The notes beneath the pieces were generated by a model. The model was not told where the DNA came from. It did not search any database and saw only the letters and a list, made by a program, of their open reading frames with translations. Shown here piece after piece: positions 55,956-64,000 of a stretch of 64,000 nt of DNA. This stretch comes from Mactra quadrangularis (lineage: Eukaryota > Mollusca > Bivalvia > Venerida > Mactridae). The stretch is taken from positions 3,286,001-3,350,000 of the forward strand of contig CM046304.1 of the NCBI GenBank assembly GCA_025267735.1, read 5' to 3'. Position numbers and translations under genes: made by a program. Every line of letters begins with the position of its first letter. Position 1 is the stretch's first letter.

Positions 55956-58555
55956 AATTTCATTTGTAAAGTTTTAATGGGCATGCTCTTGTCTCTGAAT
56001 TTTTAGTCTGAACCACTACGATGGGTCAACAACGAGTGACAATATTGGGGGAACACAGAACTCAGTTTGAAGTAACAGCGGATGCAGATGTGAGTCCAAA
56101 TTTAGTTTGCTCCACATTGACAATCCTTTGCGTCACCATTGGCCTAACGCTTTAGATATGTTAATTGGTTGGCGGGCCTTTATTTAACGCCAACGTTGGC
56201 CTAGATTCTTTTTTGTTTATTTGGTTCATGTTGGGCCAACTGTTCATGGTTGGTCCAATATCCAACGATAAGCCAACACCTCTCAGCTATCTTGGAGTAT
56301 GTGTGGGTGTCTAAAGTGAAGTAAAATGGGCCTGTTTTTACCTCTCATTTTAGCCTAACCTATTTGTCTTAGCATAATAACTAAATATATGATCGTTAGT
56401 TAAGTACATGTATGATGATGATGAGTTTACTTTGCATATGATTATGAACATGTACGTGTCATGAAAGTCTTTACCAATGTAAATGATGTTTGTTCTTTGT
56501 TGTTTGTTAGGTTTAATAATGTTTTGCCACTATTTCTTAATATTTTTCTCACGGTCGACTTAGTGTTATGTTTCAAATGTGTGTTACTTAAATTGAACTG
56601 TTTACTTTATTCCCAATTACATATAAAATATGGAACATCTCTCTATTAATAATGTAAGTAAATTTCATAGGTTTAAAATATTGTACCTTGAAACAAGAGA
56701 AATATTGATTATTTAATAATTTATTTAATTCGATGTCACACCACTAGTCCTCAAACTAAATCCTATACCCTTGTGGTTCTTCTTTTAGTTACTTGTTAGT
56801 GGTGTTCTATTTATAACAAAAAGTTTAAATAACTACAAAATATCCCCCTCTCTTTGCTTTAAACTTTGTGGGAGGATTGTGTTTACTACTGTTGTTCATG
56901 ATATATTTCCACTTTCCTTTTTTAATCATTGGTCTTTATGGTCACGTGATTGAGTTCTTATCTACTAGATTATCTTGATAGTTTCAATTTATAATTGTTT
57001 ATTAAGTATTTTACCTGGCCACTTAATAAAGTTAGATTATATTACTTGCATGTTAACAAACGTTGTAATTGTTACTTTTATTTAAAACAAATTATAAATA
57101 TTCCATATATATTAGCTTGAAATTAACTTACCTATTTCTAGTGAGTACAGTTGAGCGGTCACTTCTACTGTAAAATTTTTAAGATTGTACGGTTTGCCAA
57201 AATTTGTAGTATTTAGTCATGCTTGCGTTGTACTTGATCGTTTCATACATGCTTTTTGTGCTGGTTATTGGTTAAAAAAGTCTAGAAAAATGTTAGTTGA
57301 TTTTCCTAATTCAAAATACAAATACAATGTCAACATTGACTCCTAAAGCAGGCATTAAACCACTAAAATATTTGCCCGTTGTTACCAATCTGAAACACTT
57401 AATGGCATCGTCGGAATTTAGTCATTATACATTTTAACATACTAAGTTTCCATGAAATTAATGCAGGTTTTTTACTGTTGAGAAAAGGTCAATAATGACT
57501 TCTGATTTATTTGGTTTGTTCAAACGTCAGAATTAGTTCTACATTGTATTTTCACTATACTCTTTTTGACTGGATCAAATGAAGCATTTTACTCTTTTTG
57601 GTTTATTTACAATGAACTTGTTATGATTTAGAATCTACATCTTTTGTGTTTTCCAGTTAAGTTAGGTTATATTTAACAATTTGTTGAATAATTATCTTAA
57701 ATGTGTATCTGTTTGGACTTTGGGGAACACTGTATTCTATGTTTGTATTAATTTGTATTTTATCATATTTTTATCAAGATATTTTCATTTATATATTTAA
57801 TTACCATTTTTTGCATCCCAATTGTTATACATTTTATATGTTAAAATTGGTTCGTCTTTGTTCAAATGGTCAGTGCTTTATACAGCTCATCAGCTGAATA
57901 CAACTCTGCTCTAACTAATTTTCTTCCTCAATCACTTTTTAGCACTTTTTAAACAATTCCATGATATACATCCAAAAGTAAGAAAGGTATGACCAGATTA
58001 GAAATGTTTTGGGGTCAATTGGCATTTTGCTCTAACTGAAAATGAAGATGTGGCTTCAATGCTAAATAATTAAGTTTTAGACCTCCTTAAGACAATTAAG
58101 TTTGCGGTTGGTTCACCCTAGAATCTGGTTTGAAACCCCCAGTTGCAATACTTTTGCCACTGTCTGTTCCAAGGGGAAACCCTTAAAGTTCCTGTTTTCA
58201 ATTTTTGTTTGTGGCCTTCAATTTTATAACATTTTTTAGAATCTAAAAGCACATCCCTACTTGCTTTATTGCTGTGTTGAAAATCTATGTTTTACTGTTG
58301 CTGTTACGATATATGTTTTCACACTTCTTCTTTAAAAGTTTTGAAAATCTGAGTTAAAGCAGTATTGTATTAAGCAGATGACTGGTGATTATTTTGCCAA
58401 ATGATATTAATGTCCATGATATGTTTTGTAGCCATCACAGACTCATTCTTATAATATTCTTATTAATTTCATGTTTTGCAGTGAAATATGGCGTTATTCA
58501 ATGGAAATATACGGTGAAAAATTGTATAATTTTATATTTTTATTGTAGTGAAAAT
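55956..58555. other. Upstream flank of copy 3 and left part of unit 4
   Basis: Homologous to 33330-35640 and 46746-47912 but clearly more diverged, with an additional segment around 56660-57000. No gene is seen; short frames are random. Confidence 0.5.
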
Positions 58556-59244
58556 TAGGGCTGTCACAATACCAGTATATTGCAATACGCAGCAGGGGCA
58601 ATACATAATGCGGTATGAATTTAACGTACCGGTATTTGGTGATATGTTTTTTATTGAATAATTCTTCCGTTTGCGAAATAAAAGAAACAAACTATCAGTT
58701 TTTGTATTATTCATTCAATCTATACTTAAGTTACAAGAATTTCACTGACTGAGGCGCGTTCCATTGGTTGTACGGAACTTGCGCAAAGTATGTTCTTGAA
58801 TAGAAGTGAAACAGGCATGACGTCCAAGAGCTAGGATGTTGTGCTGCTGAGTGGTGATTGTTTCTTTCAACCTTAGCATCTTTTTTATATGCAAAACATA
58901 TATGCAATGTTTCTGTTGAATAAAGCAGAGGCAAATGATTCCAAAAACCCACAATTCAGGGCTTTTTTCAGTATTTGGGGAGGGGGCATAGGGCCTTTTT
59001 TTATAGTGCACTTCGGAAATTTTTATCTCAAATTCATAGATAGGGGAACAAAAAAAATCAAAGTATACTCAGAATTTGAGGAAAACTGAATGTTTTAAAG
59101 AAATTGCAAGAGGGGAAGGCGCCTGTAAACAGCCCTTGTTATAAAAGGAAAAAAGGTCTGCAATTAATTCTGGGACAAATCACGATACGGTGCAAGCGTA
59201 TTACAATAATCGCAATACGCTTCTGAGGTATTGTGACAGCCCTA
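58556..59244. mobile_element. hAT-like non-autonomous transposon with 8-bp target duplication
   Basis: TAGGGCTGTCACAATACC at 58556 and its perfect 18-bp inverse ending at 59244. GTGAAAAT flanks both sides, the 8-bp duplication typical of hAT elements. 689 bp, no transposase. Units 1 and 3 keep only about 70 bp of it at the same locus, unit 2 only the left end. Confidence 0.88.
58958..59136. mobile_element. AGGGCTTTTTTCAG element nested in the hAT-like element
   Basis: Starts AGGGCTTTTTTCAGTATTTGGGG and ends AACAGCCCT; the same family as 7509-7916. Short, non-coding. Confidence 0.6.
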
Positions 59245-59249
59245 GTGAA

Positions 59250-60364
59250 AATAATGATACCTTATATCCTTGCGCAAATCGCTCAGTCCTACAAGCTCAG
59301 TACTTAGGGGACCAGGAAGCGGACTAGTGAGTGATTATTCTAAGATGTAAGAACTTGTTTCATAATCCAGCCAAAATAAAAACACGTGTAAACTATTTCC
59401 TGTTGTCAAAAGTGATTTTGTTCAATAATTTGTTCATGTTATATTGAAAAAAATGGATAATTAAGTACAGTGGGTTCTACTACTACTAGGGCTAATGTAT
59501 ATAGATAAACTTAATGAGTGTATTTAAAATTACAGCGTCGTGTGAGATTTATTGAACTATAATTATTCAAATTGGCTTAGATTTCAAATAGGCTTATCAT
59601 TCAAATATTGGCTAATTATTCATAAAGCAGCTTGTTATTCAAATTTCAGCTTATTTTTTTTAATTCCAGCTAATTATTATTTCAGCTAAATATCAGCTTA
59701 TCATTCAAATACTACGCTCCCCTCGCAGCTGCTGTAACTTCTCACCGCTGCTTTATTGAGTGAAGATTAATGACGTTGGCCTTTACTGCCTACTTCAAAC
59801 AACCAACATTTAAATTTCAATTTTACAAAAAATCGTAATATACATTTTCATTAGTTGAACGATCACCTGATTAAAATAAGTATAAATAGACGGATAAACA
59901 TAAAATATAAATATTGGTTTTAGCAGAGTCTATGAGTGAATGTGAGTGAAAATCAGCCTGTTTGTAGGAGAGTATTCAAATACCAGCTATCATAATTCAG
60001 TTTGTAAAGAAGTAAAAGTGACAGAATGTTTGAACACATAAATGTAACAAATTATTGAACAAAGTCACATACATGCCTTTGTAATGTCTATGTAATTGTT
60101 ATAAATTTTGTAGTGATGAATATTTGTTTTTGTATTTTTATGTATGCATTCTCCTTGTCAAAATAGAAATATTTCATGCAATTTTTCACATTATCTATAT
60201 TGATGCAATAAAGAACTTGTGGTATTAAGCTATTTTTCTTCAATATGTTTTATGAATATTTACACTGTTTTACAGAGGGGTTTCCCTGTGTGAAGTAAAG
60301 GACTCAAAATTCTCAACATACTTTTTATTTGTTTGAGTCTATCAGCCTTAAGCCTCTGGTTACC
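59250..60364. other. Unit 4 noncoding block downstream of gene copy 4
   Basis: Close match to 25080-26240 in unit 1, including the AGCTTATTATTCAAAT-rich stretch and AATAAAGAACTTGTGG at 60206. No gene. Confidence 0.5.
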
Positions 60365-60367
60365 ACG

Positions 60368-60668
60368 AGTCAGCTTAGTCGGTAGCGTACATGTCTTCTA
60401 ATCGTGGGTTTGTAGGTGCGATTCCAGGGCGGGCCATACTTTAATGGAACTTGGTCATGAAATAATTTCTAAGGACATTCTCCCTCCTACCACTGATTTT
60501 AAATCATGTAGGGCAGTAGTCAGTCACTGTTGAAAGTAAGCTCCTAGTAGTTGGTTAAAAGCTCCAAAGATTTAGCCTTTCAAGGAACAGTGCTTTGGTG
60601 GAATGACTGCCGATATATGACCTATACAATGTGTTGCTACGGCGTTAAACCCAACAACAACAACAAGG
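60368..60668 (+). mobile_element. SINE family 1 copy, unit 4
   Basis: Diverged head (AGCTTAGTCGGTAGCG, B box-like GGTGCGATTCCAGGGCGG), body GGAACTTGGTCATGAAATAATTTC, end TTGCTACGGCGTTAAACCCAACAACAACAAC. Confidence 0.8.
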
Positions 60669-61158
60669 GATCAAAGTCATGCGTCATTTCATTGAGTTTC
60701 AATAAAAAAATCCAGATGAATCCAGTGTTTCATTTTGAATTTATTAATGTGTACATAAATTATATGTTTTATCGAATTAATTATAAAACTTTTTTTCTTT
60801 CAAAATGTACAAAAAGATTGTAAGATATGTATACAGGTAAAGTATATACGTTAAAACATAATTTGTATGATCAGTCAAGTACACATTGCCTATTTAAATA
60901 TTTTATAACTTTACAATTTCTGTTTATGTAATAATTTGTATTCAAAACATAAAGATATGATTTTCAATATATTGCATTGACTGAATTTTAAAATGGGATA
61001 TTTATTTGTACTAGTATTTAAAAATTATGGCAATGCATTGTTTTGAATATAAAATCCTGTTATACTGATTAAGGTGATGCAAATAGATACACATTGGGTC
61101 AGGCTTTATTTTAATTCAATGTATTTAAGAATACAACTAAAACAATGTTTTTGTCAGC

Positions 61159-61164
61159 TTTATT
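61159..61164 (-). terminator. Polyadenylation signal AATAAA, gene copy 4
   Basis: AATAAA on the minus strand at the homologous place, although the gene body between is degraded. Confidence 0.5.
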
Positions 61165-61404
61165 TACATTAACGTGTATGTTTTTCTGTTTATGAATATA
61201 TTTTACATTGTGTCATTGGTATTGACATTTGTAACTATTATGGGCCATCAAAAGTAATTTCGCACATATACATAATTAGTAGGAAATCAATTTTTGTAAA
61301 TTTTAAACTAAGCGGCAAAATAAGTGAACACTTTGTAATAATACCAAAGAAGGATATGCATATAAGAAAATAAAAATACGTAACATACACTGTAATCAAT
61401 ATGG

Positions 61405-63227
61405 TTACACATGACGATACACCATGTCATCCATCAAATCTAATCCTTTCAATAACTGATGACATATTGCAACTAAAATTATTAATGCTGATATACCAAC
61501 GATTCGTTCACTTAGCGAATGTAAGATGAACAGTAAGAAAACAATATAAGCAGAGCTACATCCAACACAACCACTTATCATATGTGTAAATATCTCTACA
61601 AAAAATAAAAATGTACACATTAAAGTTCTTAAACACATATATGATAATGGTATGTTTTTAAAGTTATCGTTAGTTAATGCAGGTGTTTCAAATAGGAAGG
61701 AAAATATGTGTTCTGTCCAAATTTTGTTTAGTTTATATTCATCAATTCTCTGGTCGTTTTCCTCTATCATTTTTCGTAATTTGAATCCTTCCTGGACATT
61801 GGTTTGTACAGTTTGTTGAACGTCTAAGCAATTGGCTTTCCATAAATACGTGTAAAAAAACGGGGTAGCACAGAATAAATATAAAAAAATCGTTCAAAAG
61901 ATGATGTCAGCTGATGTGTGCTTGTAAATGCCTTTATTAAGGAGTCGCTAGAATACATGGCTTCAAATTTTATATCCTGGCGCACGAATAAGTTTACCGT
62001 GTTAATAATGTAGAATAGATTGGAGTACTCGTCCATAATAAAATTTGGTTCAAAAAAATAAATTGTAACCAATCTATGACCTCTCGAAAGTATAAAGTCT
62101 AATTTAATGAGGAGATCATTTTGTTGACTATTTGTCAACTTTCCAGACAACAGATTTTTCTCTGGTAACATATAACTACGGAGACTTTTTGTTTCTATTG
62201 CTCTTCTTAGCTTCCTTAAACCGTCTTCCAATCTGCCCATTAAATGTTTCTGTCTAAACTTGTTTGAGGATGTTTCTTCAGCCAACCATAAAACAATATT
62301 CTTAACAATATACGAGTCGATACCTTCACAAACAGGTTGGAGGTAATACTTAACAATAAATTTAAGGAGAACTAAACATTTAGTCAGAGTACCATTTAAC
62401 ATTTGTATGAGATATGTTTCTGCACGAACAAATGACAATCTCCACTGTAAATGTTCATTAAAGCTTCCATGTTTACCAACAGGTACAACATATACTGGAA
62501 GATTTAGAACATGTTCAATCATCTTTTTATTTGGCCATTGAAATGATCGTGTTCTTGTTGCCCATCTTCTGATAATATTTTTATCATTACATGGAAAACA
62601 CCGAACAAAATCTACGGATCCATAAGAAAACAACTCTAAAGCAATGATTTTCAGTATAAACCCTAAGTTGTCTCTTGGCTGTGAAGGCCCATGTATTTTG
62701 TTAAGAAGTCTTCCCATAGAATGTCTAATGTACTTGCTCAATTTAATCATGTCATCATCATTTTTTGTCAGAAATAGTTTACTTGACAAATACACGTTTT
62801 TTTCTTTGCCCTGTTTCACAAAAGCATATTCAAATATCTTAAAGATGTCAGGAGAACAATGTATTGGGTTAACCACATTCAATAAACAATAACCAGCTGG
62901 GACTTTATTTGTATCTATTTGCAGAGTTAGCCTTTGAAGTTTTATTGTACTTTCATTGATTTTTCCTCGGCAACATATGACTCGATTATCAATTTGCAAT
63001 GTATCAAGATCATTCATAACAATTAATCCAATACCTTCCATCAAACTACCAACAAATTCATGACTATTGTTGGATTTTACACTAAGTCTTAAAGCAATAT
63101 GTTTCACTACAGAACGTCGGTTAAAATGAAGTATTCGTTCCCATTTTTCATTCTGATTAAACCCTAATTCATCAAGTTTCTTACTCAAACATCGAGATAA
63201 TGTGGACTTATTTAATGTTACCTCCAT
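61405..63227 (-). pseudogene. Mab-21/cGAS-like nucleotidyltransferase, copy 4, frameshifted
   Basis: The 5' part (61824-63227, 467 codons) is very close to copy 1 and keeps G60-S61, D73/D75, D206 and WRLSF. One base is missing in an A/T run at 61854-61860 (GTGTAAAAAAACGGGG against GTGTACAAAAAACGGGG in copy 1). This puts a TAG at 61824-61826 about 11 residues on. The homologous frame resumes (61405-61770), with the IEENDQRIDEYKLNK and FLFETPAL blocks and two hydrophobic segments, but diverges after SERIV and stops early, lacking the last helices and WLFGMT. Most likely a pseudogene; a truncated soluble nucleotidyltransferase without membrane anchor is the alternative. A sequencing error could mimic the first break but not the altered 3' end. 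Confidence 0.82.
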
Positions 63228-63229
63228 TC

Positions 63230-64000
63230 TGGTGATACATATGTTTCCTACCTTGTTAGGTCGTTAACATTGAAAGCAAAACAAGAAACACACCACCTCA
63301 GAATGTACAAAACCTCCATGTATGGAATAAATGCCGTATAGGTCAGGTGAACCTTTGTATTTTTGCTTTATAACTGAAATATGCCAGAACTTGAATTGAC
63401 ATAAATTTTCTATTTTACCTGAAATAGAGAAAACACCGTTCGCTTATTTTATTAGAAAAAGACAATATTATATCGAGACAACTCTCCAAGTGGGAGGTAG
63501 TAGAGAATGTCTCCAATAAGTGGGTTATATCCTTCATCACACCGGGTAATCCGCTAAATCGAGCGCGCGAGGCTAATTCGGGCGATATCCAGTACGGTAC
63601 ATTTTTAACAACAATCGGTGTAAGATTTTAGTTAATCATTCCGTATATTTATTTTCATGTTATAATATGGGCACCGATCTGTCGGGCTGGGCTCTGCGAT
63701 TCAACACATTGCTTTATATTTTCAAAAAGTTAAAAATAAGGGAGAAAACGCGAGTTAAAGACATAAGAACTATCCAAAACCTATTTTTTAGTTTAAGGTC
63801 ATTTTTCACATAAACTTACGCAACGAAAAGTGTAACTTTTGTGTTTGTCTGGTAGAGCTGAACATGATCTTCATAATTATGATTTTAAAATTATTGCTGA
63901 CCAAGATAGATATGATAGTACAGCTTTAGTCTTTTATAAAATGATATTGATTCATTATTTCATTGAGTTTATGTTGCAATTCTGTTTGAAATGTTTTGAA
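63230..64000 (-). other. 5' flank of gene copy 4 with predicted 3' splice site
   Basis: Acceptor TTTTCTCTATTTCAG| ends at 63419 (minus strand), as in copy 1. From about 63540 it matches the unit 1-specific 300-bp segment (CGCGCGAGGCTAATTCGGGC at 63564). The promoter would lie beyond the window. Confidence 0.6.

Larger units (their letters stand above)
47531..57070. repeat. Tandem segmental unit 3 (gene copy 3)
   Basis: Anchors at 48490, 50051, 52027-54021 and 55700. It holds an extra SINE 1 copy at 50224. This unit shows the insertion-free arrangement that defines the empty sites of both unit 1 and unit 2 insertions. Confidence 0.78.
57071..64000. repeat. Tandem segmental unit 4 (gene copy 4, cut by window end)
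   Basis: Anchors at 57878, 60206 and 61405-63227. The unit runs off the right end, where its sequence matches unit 1 upstream of the gene closely (63540-64000 versus 31190-31640). Confidence 0.75.

Overview
The window looks like nuclear DNA of a bivalve mollusc, or a close lophotrochozoan relative; the species cannot be named from the sequence. It is AT-rich, has short exons with canonical GT/AG introns, and is crowded with tRNA-derived SINEs, palindromic DNA-transposon remnants and satellite-bearing repeats of kinds common in bivalve genomes. There are only two gene systems.

Region 1 (1-17293, + strand) is the 3' half of an LRP4-type LDL-receptor-related receptor gene. Eighteen coding exons with fully compatible splice phases (2730 bp, 909 residues plus stop) encode the end of one YWTD beta-propeller, an EGF module, a whole propeller, an EGF module, a last propeller, a membrane-proximal EGF module, a short stalk, one transmembrane helix and a cytoplasmic tail with an NPxY motif. 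The 5' half (LDLa cluster and first propellers) lies left of the window. The introns hold five same-orientation copies of one dispersed repeat, several inverted-repeat elements, and a 110-bp tandem array that has copied the start of the last EGF exon, splice acceptor included.

Region 2 (17294-about 23650) has no supported protein gene: the LRP4 3' flank, a 2.1-kb inverted-repeat element, AT-rich DNA, a MITE and two SINEs.

Region 3 (about 23650-64000) is a tandem segmental array with a basic period of about 9.2 kb. Each of four units carries one intronless minus-strand coding exon of about 664 codons. The product is a Mab-21/cGAS-like nucleotidyltransferase (cGLR family) with an intact GS...EG / DxD / D active-site signature, no zinc thumb, a middle domain I do not recognise, and a hydrophobic C-terminal membrane module ending in a conserved WLFGMT. 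Copies 1-3 are intact; copy 4 is frameshifted before the membrane module. Conserved noncoding features give one model for every copy: a CACGTG box, a TATA box, a short first exon, a 5'UTR intron of 1.2-1.6 kb, the coding exon, and an AATAAA signal. The first interval is longer (13.8 kb) because of two later insertions, a 3.6-kb element with 21-bp terminal inverted repeats and six copies of a 15-bp motif, and a 1.14-kb element with a long palindrome.

The array is the most interesting part. It is a young, still recombining set of apparently membrane-anchored cGAS-like enzymes whose paralogue differences sit next to the catalytic residues. In animals this family makes cyclic (oligo)nucleotide second messengers in innate immunity; that role here is inferred from family membership and not shown by the sequence.
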